A stretch of DNA of 64,000 nucleotides from NCBI GenBank assembly GCA_947566075.1, contig CANOIM010000007.1, positions 42,274 through 106,273 of the forward strand, written 5' to 3'. The position numbers and the translations under genes were made by a program. Positions within the stretch are counted from its first letter, which is position 1. Every line of letters begins with the position of its first letter. Shown piece by piece: positions 16,375-24,593 of the stretch. The DNA comes from an uncultured Eggerthellaceae bacterium (GTDB lineage Bacteria > Actinomycetota > Coriobacteriia > Coriobacteriales > Eggerthellaceae). A model generated the notes under the pieces. It had not been told where the DNA came from and searched no databases. It saw only the letters and a list, made by a program, of their open reading frames with translations.

Positions 16375-17879
16375 CTTATGCGAAACAGCAGGTGAAGGAC
16401 ACCGTGGAAGCCTACCTGGCCACGGATGACTACGGGGAGGCGCTCATCCCCCGGGCTCAGCAGCGCCCCATCTTCCTGGTGGGGGCGCCGGGCATCGGCA
16501 AGACGGCCATCATGGCCCAGATCGCCGATGAGTTGGGGCTGGGGTTGGTGTCCTATTCCATGACCCACCACACCCGCCAGAGCGCTTTAGGCTTGCCCTT
16601 CATCGTTTCCCGCGAATACGGCGGTCAGTCTTATGACGCTTCGGAATACACCATGTCTGAGATCATCGCCAGCGTCTATGACTGCATGCGCGAAAGCGGA
16701 CGCGAACGCGGCATCCTCTTCCTGGATGAGATCAACTGCGTCTCTGAGACGCTCTACCCGTCCATGCTGCAGTTCCTCCAATTCAAGACCTTTGGCCGTC
16801 ACGAGGTACCCGAAGGATGGGTGGTGGTCACGGCGGGGAACCCACCGGAGTACAACCGGTCAGTCCATGAGTTCGACGTGGTCACCCTTGACCGCGTGAA
16901 GCGCATTCCCGTGGAACCTGACTTCGACGCTTGGAAGGCCTACGCCCTTGAGAAGGGAGTGCATCCGGCCGTGCTCACGTTCTTGGAAGCGAAGCGGGAC
17001 CGCTTCTATTCCATCGAGTCCACCATCGAAGGCAAGGCGTTCGTGACCGCGCGCGGGTGGGATGACCTCTCGGACATCATCCGCGTTTACGAGCGGCTGG
17101 GCAAGGCGGTGGATGAGGGACTGATCGCTCACTACGTGCAGAACGAGAAGATCGCAGGAGAATTCGCGGCTTACTATGCGCTCTTCGACAAATACAAGGA
17201 TGACTACCGCATCGAGGGCATCCTGAACGGCGAACAGGATGCGGCCGTGTTGGAGCGCGCCCAGGCTGCTGCCTTTGACGAGCGCCTTTCGCTCCTGGGG
17301 CTGATCTTGGATACTCTGGATGGCGAATTCCGCGCCGTGATGCATGATACGGATGTTGCCTTGGCGGTGCGAGATGACCTGCGCGCGGTGAAGGAGGAGG
17401 CGCTCTCCACCGGTGGGGAGGTGCTGCCCCTGCTGCAAGAGCGCATCGCCCACCAGGAGCAAGCGCGGGAGATGCTGGCCGTGTCCGGCGCTTCTTCGCG
17501 CACGGCTCGGCGTGTCCTTGATGATGAGCTGGCAGTGCTGCGCCAGCTGTTGGGAAGCCTTGAGGAGCGGGGGGCTTCTGGGGCAGATGTCAAAGCGCTG
17601 GAAGAAGCCTTCGCGGCGGCTGTGAGCGTGGAAGGCTCCGTGGCTGCTCTGGAAGCGCGGCTCTCCGCCGCCTTCGCCTTCATCCAAGAGGCTTTCGGTG
17701 ACCAACAGGAGATGCTCATCTTCGTGACCGAGCTCACTCAGCGCACACCCTCAGCACGGTTCATCGCGCAATTCGACAGCCCGTCGTATTATGAGCACAA
17801 CCAACCGATGATCTTGTCAGACAGCAATCGTCGCCTCCGTAGCCTGGTGGACGATCTGGACGAATTGTGGGAGATCTAA
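16365..17879 (+). CDS. MoxR-like AAA+ ATPase
   Basis: 504 aa from the ATG at 16365, which has an AAGGAGG site; a longer reading from 16329 overlaps the VWA gene and lacks one. Walker A is GAPGIGKT (residues 40-47), Walker B LFLDEIN (about 118-124), sensor-1 region VVVTAGNPPEYNRS. The C-terminal 200 residues are rich in helix and likely coiled coil (EEAFAAAVSVEGSVAALEARLSA region). It forms the ATPase half of an ATPase/VWA pair with the preceding gene. A trigger-factor-like gene begins 16 bp later, reinforcing a protein-folding or complex-assembly theme. No direct evidence links it to the molybdoenzyme upstream. Confidence 0.9.
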   Translation: MDIAYAKQQVKDTVEAYLATDDYGEALIPRAQQRPIFLVGAPGIGKTAIMAQIADELGLGLVSYSMTHHTRQSALGLPFIVSREYGGQSYDASEYTMSEIIASVYDCMRESGRERGILFLDEINCVSETLYPSMLQFLQFKTFGRHEVPEGWVVVTAGNPPEYNRSVHEFDVVTLDRVKRIPVEPDFDAWKAYALEKGVHPAVLTFLEAKRDRFYSIESTIEGKAFVTARGWDDLSDIIRVYERLGKAVDEGLIAHYVQNEKIAGEFAAYYALFDKYKDDYRIEGILNGEQDAAVLERAQAAAFDERLSLLGLILDTLDGEFRAVMHDTDVALAVRDDLRAVKEEALSTGGEVLPLLQERIAHQEQAREMLAVSGASSRTARRVLDDELAVLRQLLGSLEERGASGADVKALEEAFAAAVSVEGSVAALEARLSAAFAFIQEAFGDQQEMLIFVTELTQRTPSARFIAQFDSPSYYEHNQPMILSDSNRRLRSLVDDLDELWEI

Positions 17880-17895
17880 CGAGAAAGGAACCAAC

Positions 17896-18735
17896 ATGGC
17901 GAAGTACACCTTGACCTCCTATGAGCCCATCGAGATGGAGCTGCCGAAGCCGCAGGTGCCAGACAGCCTGGTGGAATCCCAGATAGAGAAGCTCATGGAG
18001 CCTCACCTGGAATACCATGAAGTAGCCGAGGAACGCGGCGTGCTGCCCGGGGATTTCCTGGTGGTCACCACTCGGGACGCGCGGATCGATGACGCACCTG
18101 CCAAGAACTTCATCATGGAGCATTCCATCTACCATGTGGGCGCCGGAGAGATGCCTAAGACCTTCGACGATGAGCTCATCGGCATCCAGCCCGGCCAGAC
18201 CAAGGACGTCTGCGCGAAGATCAAGCTGCCGCTCATGAAGGATGGAGAAGCGGCTGACCTGCGCATGACGGTGGAGGTGGAGAAGATCCTCTCTGCCGTG
18301 AAACCTCAGCTCACCGATGAATTCGTCGTGAAGCATTTCGCGCCTGCCACGGATGTGGCGGATTTCCGCCAGCGCGTGGCTGGGCAGTTCATGCTGAAGG
18401 ATATGGCCAAGGATGACCCGCAATTCCCTGATCTGGTGCTGGGACGCTTGGCTGAGCGGCTGGTGGAAGAGCCTAGCGAAGAGGACCGGTTGCCGGGCAT
18501 GCCCGATGATGCCCTGCGGATCACGTGCGCCATCGATGCCCTGGCGGACCATCTTGACCTTGATCTGGGTGAGGAAGATATCGTGGCCCAGATGCCCGGG
18601 GAAGATGCCGAACAGCGGGCGAAGATCTACGAGCAGCTGAAGGAGCAGGGCAAGCTGGATGAGGCGAAGGTGTTCGCTCAGCGCGAGGCTGCGCTTTCCT
18701 GGCTCGTCAATAACTCCACCGTCCGTTACGCCTAG
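17896..18735 (+). CDS. trigger-factor-like protein without ribosome-binding domain
   Basis: 279 aa. The sequence aligns in character with the central FKBP-like and C-terminal chaperone parts of trigger factor: a helix PQVPDSLVESQIEKLMEPHLEYHEV, an FKBP-type VLPGDFLVVTT...IGIQPGQTKDV core, then VEVEKILSAVKPQLTDEFVVKHFAPATDVADFR as in Tig. The N-terminal ribosome-docking domain (GFRxGKxP) is missing. It may therefore act as a free chaperone or prolyl isomerase rather than at the ribosome. GAAAGGAACC precedes the ATG. It lies between the AAA+ ATPase and the N-acetyltransferase with short gaps, so it is probably in the same operon. Confidence 0.82.
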   Translation: MAKYTLTSYEPIEMELPKPQVPDSLVESQIEKLMEPHLEYHEVAEERGVLPGDFLVVTTRDARIDDAPAKNFIMEHSIYHVGAGEMPKTFDDELIGIQPGQTKDVCAKIKLPLMKDGEAADLRMTVEVEKILSAVKPQLTDEFVVKHFAPATDVADFRQRVAGQFMLKDMAKDDPQFPDLVLGRLAERLVEEPSEEDRLPGMPDDALRITCAIDALADHLDLDLGEEDIVAQMPGEDAEQRAKIYEQLKEQGKLDEAKVFAQREAALSWLVNNSTVRYA

Positions 18736-18747
18736 AAGGTCTGCTTC

Positions 18748-19527
18748 ATGCTGTCTGTGCCTGAAACTGAGAAATATCTGCACCGCATCGGTTACAACGG
18801 TGGCGTGACGCCTTCGCTGGCGAATCTGCAGAAGCTCATGACCTGCCATTTGCGCAGCGTGCCCTATGAGACGGTGACCATCCACCGTAGCGGTCAGACA
18901 CCCTCATTGGCGGTGGCTGACCTGTTCGCCAAGATCGTGGAAGGCAACGGAGGGGGTTATTGCTTCGAACAGAACACGCTGTTCCAGGCTCTGTTGGAAT
19001 CCCTTGGTTATACCGTGCGTCCCTGCTTCTGCCGATCCACTGACACGCCTGGCCAGGTTGACCCCATCAATCATCGGGGGGTGCTGGTCACGTTAGAGGG
19101 GAAGCAGTATCTGGCGGACGTGGGTTGGGGCGGTCCCATGGCCCAAGGGCCGCTGCTGCTCCAGCCAGGAACCCATGAGGTGGCGGGCAAGCGCTATGTT
19201 GTGGAGCCTCTATCCAGTCATTGGATAACCATCGACCGCTTCTCCACCAAAACGGATGAGGCTGGTGATCCGTTGCGCGTGGGGATCATGGAGCTCTGCC
19301 TCGCCGAGGTCAAGGATGATGATTTCGACGCGCTCAACAGGAAGTTCTCATCTCCGGGCTCTGAATTCCGAGATACAGCCATGGCGAACATCTCTCGGCC
19401 AGATGGTCATGTGGCTCTCTCTGACCGCACGCTCACCATCATGAAGGATGGGCAGAAGACGGTGCGGGAGCTTCAGCCAGAAGAGGTGGATGCCGCGCTG
19501 AAGGAGCATTTCGGGTTGGTCATCTGA
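18748..19527 (+). CDS. nat: arylamine N-acetyltransferase
   Basis: 259 aa NAT family enzyme transferring an acyl group from CoA to arylamines or related acceptors, cytoplasmic. The catalytic triad is clear: C72 in GGGYCFEQN, H109 in NHRGVLV and D124 in LADVGWGG. SVPYET near residue 37 is another family motif. It is 12 bp downstream of the trigger-factor-like gene and is the last gene before a strong bidirectional terminator. In gut anaerobes such enzymes modify xenobiotic amines; whether this one is linked to the aromatic metabolism suggested upstream is not shown. Confidence 0.93.
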   Translation: MLSVPETEKYLHRIGYNGGVTPSLANLQKLMTCHLRSVPYETVTIHRSGQTPSLAVADLFAKIVEGNGGGYCFEQNTLFQALLESLGYTVRPCFCRSTDTPGQVDPINHRGVLVTLEGKQYLADVGWGGPMAQGPLLLQPGTHEVAGKRYVVEPLSSHWITIDRFSTKTDEAGDPLRVGIMELCLAEVKDDDFDALNRKFSSPGSEFRDTAMANISRPDGHVALSDRTLTIMKDGQKTVRELQPEEVDAALKEHFGLVI

Positions 19528-19537
19528 GCCTCAAAAG

Positions 19538-19573
19538 AGAAGACCCCTGGAAGATAGCTTCCAGGGGTCTTCT
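19538..19573. terminator. strong bidirectional terminator
   Basis: AGAAGACCCCTGGAAG and CTTCCAGGGGTCTTCT form a perfect 16-bp stem with a 4-nt loop between the convergent N-acetyltransferase and the small minus-strand gene. Confidence 0.85.
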
Positions 19574-19590
19574 CCTGTCCATGGGCTGGC

Positions 19591-19749
19591 TTAGATGCCG
19601 TGATTCCGTGAAGCTTCGCTTTCGAATTCTCCAACGTTCACACCGCCCTCTGCAGCAACGGCCTTCTGGGCTTCTGCGGCTGCATAGGCATCCTGGTCTG
19701 CCTGCTTCTGAGCGATCCGCGCCTCTTCTTCTTGAGCTCTCGTGTCCAT
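19591..19749 (-). CDS. small acidic alanine-rich protein
   Basis: 52 aa from the ATG at 19749, chosen because AGGAGGA lies just upstream; an in-frame ATG 12 codons earlier has no such site. The sequence is charged and alanine-rich (MDTRAQEEEARIAQKQ, then EAQKAVAAEGG) and probably helical, with no cysteine or membrane segment. It is isolated: convergent with the N-acetyltransferase and divergent from the radical SAM gene. About 140-190 bp upstream are CATTTTGAGA-type half-sites like those of the sigma-54 promoters, but no clear -24/-12 site. The function is unknown. Confidence 0.6.
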   Translation of the reverse strand: MDTRAQEEEARIAQKQADQDAYAAAEAQKAVAAEGGVNVGEFESEASRNHGI

Positions 19750-20087
19750 GATGGTCCTCCTGACCTTCGTTGCTTTTAGATCCAAAGAGGATTCTATGGG
19801 CGCAGTCAGGCCGTTCTGCCTTCTTCCGCCAGCTGTTCATGGAAGGACTCAAGGGGGTCATCGGTCCGTAACTTCCGAGGTCAGAGGCCTCATTTTGAGA
19901 AAATGAACGGGAAGTGACCCGTTTCGTTTTGAGACGGAAAGTCGTGCGAAAAGGGGAAGGATCTTGGTCATATCCTGATGATCCGTGATCGATCAGGGAA
20001 GGATCCGTGCAGGATGGCACAGGATCGCCCCTTCCTGTTGTTCCCTGCTGTCAGTTCGCTATACTCTTCCGAAAAAAGGAGGAAGCG
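19750..20087. other. intergenic region with sigma-54-activator-like half-sites
   Basis: The region separates divergent genes. It holds a perfect palindrome CATTTTGAGAAAATG (19891-19905) and CGTTTTGAGACGG (about 19925-19937), both close to the enhancer half-sites at 3311 and 6054. TGGCACAGGATCGCC at 20015 resembles a -24 element, but its -12 GC is one base too close. GATCAGGGAAGGATCCGTGC at 19991-20010 recurs nearly unchanged at 29534. Confidence 0.4.
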
Positions 20088-21428
20088 TTGCTCTCTGAAC
20101 GACTGCTGTCAAAGGTGGTTGCGGCCACCACGGACACCTATCTGAAGCTGGGGCCGGTCACGGAAGACCGCATGCCCGCGCCCGTGCCGGGCAAGCGCTA
20201 CATGCTGTACATGCATGTGCCGTTCTGCGAACGGCTGTGTCCCTACTGTTCGTTCAACCGGTTCCCCTTCGCGGAAGACCGGGCGCGCCCCTATTTCGCG
20301 AACCTGCGCAAAGAGATGCGCATGCTCAAAGAGCTTGGCTATGATTTCGATAGCGTCTATGTGGGCGGTGGCACGCCTACCATCCTGTTGGATGAGCTTT
20401 GTGAAACGCTGGACTTAGCCCGAGATACCTTCCCGGGCATTCGCGAAGTATCTTCGGAAACCAACCCGAATCACCTGATCCCCTCTTACATAGAGAAGCT
20501 GGAAGGCCGGGTTCAGCGCCTGTCCGTAGGGGTGCAGAGCTTTGACGATGGGTTGCTCCGGCAGATGGACCGCTATGACAAATACGGCAGCGGGCAAGAG
20601 ATCCTGGAACGCATCCGCGAGGCCAGCCCGCATTTCGTGTCGTTGAATGCAGACATGATCTTCAACTTCCCGGCCCAAACGGAAGACATCCTCATCTATG
20701 ACATAGAACAAGTCATTGCTTCCGGGGCCAGCCAGACCACCTTCTATCCGCTGATGGCCTCTCCCTCGGTGCAGCGGCAGCTGGCGAAGACGGTAGGGCC
20801 CGTCAGCTACGCCCGCGAACAGCGGTTCTATGAGATCATCTGTGAATTGCTGGTGGATACGGGGGTATACGAATTCGGCAGCGCCTGGACGTTCAACAAG
20901 CGGGAAGGTTTGCGGGATCCATCTTGCCACGAATCCGTGCTGATCGAGGAAGATGCGCCCGTGGCCATGATCGATGAATACGTGGTCAACTATGAGGAGT
21001 ACCCAGCCATCGGGTCAGGCGGCATCACCTATCTGGGGGATCAGCTCTTCGTCAACACCTTCTCTGTCAACGAATACAACCAGGCTATCGAAAGCGGCCG
21101 CATGTCCATGATGGGCAAGACGCGCTTCACCCTGCGGGACCGCATGCGCTATCGCTTCATGATGCAGCTCTTCGGCTTGCGTCTTGACAAGCGCCAGTTC
21201 CAGCAAGACTTCGGCATCAGCATCGAACGGGGCCTGCCCGTGGAGATGGCGTTCATGCGCGCTTCGGGGGCCTTCGCCACTGACAATGCGGATGAGCTGA
21301 CCCTCACGCCGAAGGGTCGCTACCTCACCGTGGTCATGATGCGCCAGTTCTTCATCGGCGTGAACAACCTGCGTGACCAAGCTCGCGAAGCGCTCACCGG
21401 TGCTGAGCGTGAGCTGATCTTCGGCTAG
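20088..21428 (+). CDS. coproporphyrinogen III oxidase-like radical SAM protein (HemW/HemN family)
   Basis: 446 aa using TTG at 20088, chosen because AAGGAGG is five bases upstream; a longer reading from an ATG at 20007 has no such site. The radical SAM motif is CERLCPYCSF (CxxxCxxC, with Phe two residues later as in HemW rather than the extra Cys of HemN). GGGTPT, the conserved SSETNP-NHL region and SVGVQSFDDGLL follow. Family members act in haem synthesis or haem handling; HemW-type proteins are haem chaperones, so the exact role is open. It is longer than typical HemW (about 380 aa). A prepilin peptidase gene follows seven bases later. Confidence 0.85.
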   Translation: MLSERLLSKVVAATTDTYLKLGPVTEDRMPAPVPGKRYMLYMHVPFCERLCPYCSFNRFPFAEDRARPYFANLRKEMRMLKELGYDFDSVYVGGGTPTILLDELCETLDLARDTFPGIREVSSETNPNHLIPSYIEKLEGRVQRLSVGVQSFDDGLLRQMDRYDKYGSGQEILERIREASPHFVSLNADMIFNFPAQTEDILIYDIEQVIASGASQTTFYPLMASPSVQRQLAKTVGPVSYAREQRFYEIICELLVDTGVYEFGSAWTFNKREGLRDPSCHESVLIEEDAPVAMIDEYVVNYEEYPAIGSGGITYLGDQLFVNTFSVNEYNQAIESGRMSMMGKTRFTLRDRMRYRFMMQLFGLRLDKRQFQQDFGISIERGLPVEMAFMRASGAFATDNADELTLTPKGRYLTVVMMRQFFIGVNNLRDQAREALTGAERELIFG

Positions 21429-21435
21429 GGCCGCC

Positions 21436-21915
21436 GTGAGCACTGCCCTTGCCTGCGCGCTGTTGGGCCCGCTGGCTTCCGCCGCCGTCTTTGACCTGAG
21501 GGAGCGCCGCATCCCCAATAGCCTGGTGCTCTTCATGGTTACCGTTTGGTTCGTGCTCATGCTGGGTACGGGGATCAGCTCTGTAGAAAGCACGGCGGTC
21601 TGGGCGATGCTAGCGAAGGGGCTTGCGGGAGCCGTGCTCTTGGGCGGAGGTTCTTTGGTGCTGGCGTGGCTCTATGAAAACTGCTGCAAGCGGCCGTCTT
21701 TAGGCGGGGGCGATATCAAGCTCCTGTTCGCCCTGGGCTTGTATCTGGGTCCCTGGAATGGCCTGCTCTGCCTTCTGGGTGCTTGCCTAGGAGCCATCAT
21801 CCTTGCTCTTGTCATCCCGCACACGCGGTTCGCGAATGTGCCTGGCGGGGAGGCGGGAAGCGTGCCCTTCGCCCCCGCGCTCCTCCTTGGGGCAGTGGCC
21901 TGCCTTTTGGTATGA
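21436..21915 (+). CDS. prepilin peptidase, A24 family
   Basis: 159 aa membrane aspartic protease that cleaves type IV pilin-like leader peptides. GTG start seven bases after the radical SAM stop, so it is probably coupled. The two catalytic aspartates are in FDLRERRIPN (about residue 20) and GGGDIKLLFALG (about 94). Six short membrane segments are predicted. It lacks the N-terminal methyltransferase domain, as in short TadV/CpaA-like peptidases. No pilin or secretion genes are in the window. Confidence 0.88.
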   Translation: MSTALACALLGPLASAAVFDLRERRIPNSLVLFMVTVWFVLMLGTGISSVESTAVWAMLAKGLAGAVLLGGGSLVLAWLYENCCKRPSLGGGDIKLLFALGLYLGPWNGLLCLLGACLGAIILALVIPHTRFANVPGGEAGSVPFAPALLLGAVACLLV

Positions 21916-21940
21916 ATGGCCCGTTGCGTGTAACCTATGC

Positions 21941-21969
21941 TTGACATGGTCTCAGTTCCTTCTGGTATC
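21941..21969 (+). promoter_or_regulatory. sigma-70-type promoter
   Basis: TTGACA (21941-21946) and TGGTAT (21964-21969) are spaced by 17 bp, about 95 bp before the small membrane-protein gene at 22064. The -10 is imperfect; TATCAT two bases later is an alternative. Confidence 0.5.
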
Positions 21970-22063
21970 ATCCAGAAGCGGTAGATTCTTTTTGGGTTGA
22001 TCAAAGCATCCATTCCATCTGCTCAAAGCCGTATCGGCTGGGCAGAGAAAAGGCTGGGGAACA

Positions 22064-22558
22064 ATGAGAAAGAGCAACGTCATCGTCATCGCCATTCTGG
22101 TCATCGCATCCATCTTCTTCCTCTGGCTTTGGAACTACTTGCACTTCAACCTGGTAGACAACCCGCTTGACCTGGTCATCACCATCCTGTGGTGGGTGGT
22201 CGTCATCGGTGTTTGCATCGCCATCATGGCGGTGGAGCGTCGCCGCCGGGAAAGCGTACGAACGGCATTCATCGGTGACGGTGCCATCTACAATGGCGAG
22301 ACGGGCATCGTTCCCGTCAAGGAGGCAAACCCGTCAGCCTATGTTCAGAAGCTTCGCACCATGCTGAATGACCTTTCCTACAGCTCTCGCCTCAAAGATG
22401 ATCCCACTGAGGCGCATATGCGGTTCTCCTACATCGTTCGTTCCACGAAGTTCTCTGATGAGGGCAAGGTTTGGGAAGGCGAAGTGGTGCGCTTGGGAGG
22501 CGCGAAGGACACCCACAGCTTCCATAACGAACAAGAACTCGCGAATCTGCTTGCATGA
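22064..22558 (+). CDS. small membrane protein of unknown function
   Basis: 164 aa. Two N-terminal membrane helices (about 5-24 and 35-60) are followed by a basic ERRRRES stretch and a soluble C-terminal domain of about 100 residues with mixed charge (DGAIYNGETGIVPVKE, then RFSYIVRSTKF). No known motif is recognised. A plausible promoter lies about 95 bp upstream and the gene stands alone; the repeat-rich upstream region of the Schlafen-like regulator begins 30 bp after its stop. Confidence 0.72.
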   Translation: MRKSNVIVIAILVIASIFFLWLWNYLHFNLVDNPLDLVITILWWVVVIGVCIAIMAVERRRRESVRTAFIGDGAIYNGETGIVPVKEANPSAYVQKLRTMLNDLSYSSRLKDDPTEAHMRFSYIVRSTKFSDEGKVWEGEVVRLGGAKDTHSFHNEQELANLLA

Positions 22559-22590
22559 GCAAGTAACCTGTCACTTAAAGAAATTCATTC

Positions 22591-22743
22591 ATCACTCAAA
22601 AAAGATCCGTTTTTGAGTGATGTTTTGAGTGATAAAGAGGCTTGGGAGACTATTCATTCCTCAGTCAAATAGCAATGGCTATCACTAAAAAGTTTTAGTG
22701 ATAGTCGAATAATTTGAGTGAACAATTTCGTATTTCGAGTGAT
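22591..22743. promoter_or_regulatory. TTTTGAGTGAT iterons upstream of the Schlafen-like regulator
   Basis: Multiple copies in both orientations: ATCACTCAAAAA-N7-TTTTTGAGTGAT (22591-22621), GTTTTGAGTGAT (22622-22633), the palindrome ATCACTAAAAAGTTTTAGTGAT form (22681-22702), AATTTGAGTGA (22711-22721) and ATTTCGAGTGAT (22732-22743). The array covers the promoter of the gene at 22792 and is likely its operator. A 28-bp stretch beginning TCCGTTTTTGAGTGAT (22606-22633) is repeated exactly after the gene. Confidence 0.8.
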
Positions 22744-22791
22744 ATCCTTCCCGTATCTTTGAGTCCGTGTTGAAGGAAAGCCGAGACGAGC

Positions 22792-24501
22792 ATGACTGAT
22801 CTGGAATTGAAAGAGATCGTTGAAAGACTGCGTCTACAGGGCAATGATGATGAGTCTGTCGAGGCTAAAAAATGCGAGAAAAAGCTCAGCAGCGATGTCT
22901 GGGAAAGCGTAAGCGCCTTTGGGAATACTGCTGGTGGAACGCTTTTACTCGGGCTAGACCAAGAAAAAGGTTTCACGTCCGTGCCTGCCTTCGACATAGA
23001 GAAGGTCATCGAACAATTCGTTTCTGGGATGGATCCTAGAACGGGAAAGATGTCGAACGCTCCTCAATATCAGCTTTCGCGCAGGTCCTTCGAGGGTGGC
23101 CAAGTTTTGGTAGTTGAGATTTCAGAGGTCGATCCTTTGCTCAAGCCGTGCTATATCTCAGACCGAAGCATCCAGAACGGCAGCTTCAAAAGAGTGGCAG
23201 ACAAAGATATGAAGCTCTCCGCTTTAGAGATTTTCGCTTTGGAGCATGCCATGATTCCCTCTCCCGCCGATCGGGAGGTCGTGCCGGAGGCAAGCTTAGC
23301 CGATCTGGATGAAGATATCATTGCACAGATCATCGAACGAGAGAGAGCGACTCATTCCAAATCGCTTCGAGGTGTCAAGACGAAGAAGAACCAGCTGACA
23401 CGTCTGAATATCACTGATAAGGATGGCAACATCAAGCTCGGTGGCCTTCTCGCCGCTGGTAACTACCCGCAGCAGTTCTATCCCAAGCTTGTCGTTGATG
23501 TGATGGTGCATCCAGATATCAAGAAGTCTTCACCAGAGGGCCCGCGTTATCTTGATCGAGTTATCTGTGAAGGGAGTCTTGGTGAGGTCATCGACGATGC
23601 TATTGCTGCCGTTGCAAAGAACTTGCGTCGTGTTTCAATGGTTGAGGGGGCGGGCCGGAAGGATGAGCTTGAGATCCCCGAAGAAGTTCTCAGGGAGGCT
23701 ATCGCAAATGCTGTGATCCATCGCGAATACGATGCGTACCACATTGGTCAATCTGTGACAGTGGATGTATATCCAGACCGGGTTGAAGTGACGAACCCCG
23801 GAGGGCTTTGGGGTGGCAAGACGCTGGAGAACATCACTGATGGCACTTCTGCATGCCGTAATGCCGTCTTGATGAAGCTCATGTCTTCAGTTGATCTGCC
23901 AAGTGGAACAGGGCGTCCTGCCGAAGGAGGCGGTGGCGGGATACCTTTCATGATCAGGACGATGCAGTCCAAAACGCTAAGTGCGCCAGATTTTGCTGCC
24001 GATATTGATAGCTTTACAGTAAAGCTTGCCAGGTGCGGAGTTGCTATCGCTGCTAATCGCGATTGGATGGCCAAGGTCACCCGCCGTGTCCTCAGTCTGC
24101 ACGAACAGTCCTTGTTGCTGACCATGCGAAAAATGGAAACATCCACAGTGAAGGAGCTGCATCGTTCGCTATTGATAGACTCTGATGAGATCCGTGATGT
24201 GGCAACACGCTTTGAACAGGAAGGGATCGTGGAAAAGGTCTCTACCGACACGTACAGGATGCTTGCAGACGAAACAGGGAAGCACCCTGTTCCAGAAGAT
24301 GAGGACATCATCCTCTCTGTGCTTCATACAGATATACCACTCAGCATACGTGAGATAGCAGATAAGGTGGGAAAAACAGTACCAAGCGCACGGTATCATA
24401 TAAACAAGCTTGTCAGCTTGGAGCTAGTTGTGCCAACAGCTTCAAACACCAGTCGCAATCGAAAGTACCTGCGGAAACAGAATGTCCCATTCGATAAGTA
24501 A
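22792..24501 (+). CDS. Schlafen/AlbA_2-domain transcriptional regulator with GHKL-like ATPase and winged helices
   Basis: 569 aa. The N-terminal AlbA_2 (Schlafen) domain is recognised by ESVEAKKCEKKLSSDVWESV-SAFGNTAGGTLLLG. The middle has the HATPase_c_4-type REAIANAVIHREYDAYHIG with YPDRVEVTNPGG and a glycine-rich GGGGIPF. The C-terminus has two winged-helix regions (VKELHRSLLIDSDEIRDVATRFEQ and IREIADKVGKTVPSARYHIN). Such proteins are usually annotated as putative DNA-binding or RecG-like transcriptional regulators. The gene is bracketed by identical iteron arrays, which suggests autoregulation or a role for the iterons in mobility. A second family member lies convergent just downstream. 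Confidence 0.85.
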   Translation: MTDLELKEIVERLRLQGNDDESVEAKKCEKKLSSDVWESVSAFGNTAGGTLLLGLDQEKGFTSVPAFDIEKVIEQFVSGMDPRTGKMSNAPQYQLSRRSFEGGQVLVVEISEVDPLLKPCYISDRSIQNGSFKRVADKDMKLSALEIFALEHAMIPSPADREVVPEASLADLDEDIIAQIIERERATHSKSLRGVKTKKNQLTRLNITDKDGNIKLGGLLAAGNYPQQFYPKLVVDVMVHPDIKKSSPEGPRYLDRVICEGSLGEVIDDAIAAVAKNLRRVSMVEGAGRKDELEIPEEVLREAIANAVIHREYDAYHIGQSVTVDVYPDRVEVTNPGGLWGGKTLENITDGTSACRNAVLMKLMSSVDLPSGTGRPAEGGGGGIPFMIRTMQSKTLSAPDFAADIDSFTVKLARCGVAIAANRDWMAKVTRRVLSLHEQSLLLTMRKMETSTVKELHRSLLIDSDEIRDVATRFEQEGIVEKVSTDTYRMLADETGKHPVPEDEDIILSVLHTDIPLSIREIADKVGKTVPSARYHINKLVSLELVVPTASNTSRNRKYLRKQNVPFDK

Positions 24502-24505
24502 CAGT

Positions 24506-24570
24506 TATCACTCAAAAATATCCAACTCTCACTCAAAAATAATCCGTTTTTGAGTGATGTTTTGAGTGAT
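24506..24570. promoter_or_regulatory. TTTTGAGTGAT iterons downstream of the Schlafen-like regulator
   Basis: ATCACTCAAAAATATCC, CTCACTCAAAAATAATCC and then TCCGTTTTTGAGTGAT plus GTTTTGAGTGAT (24543-24570), identical over 28 bp to 22606-22633. The array lies between two convergent genes, so it is not an obvious promoter operator. It may form a terminator (complementary arms around CCG) or a second binding site for looping. Confidence 0.75.
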
Positions 24571-24593
24571 GGTTCTTGAGGTGTCTGACATCC

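Noticed and set aside
20000..20031. TGGCACAGGATCGCC as a third sigma-54 promoter
   Set aside because: The spacing between GG and GC is one base short of the required distance.
22591..22743. CRISPR array
   Set aside because: The iterons are short, alternate in orientation and have irregular spacing, unlike CRISPR repeats.
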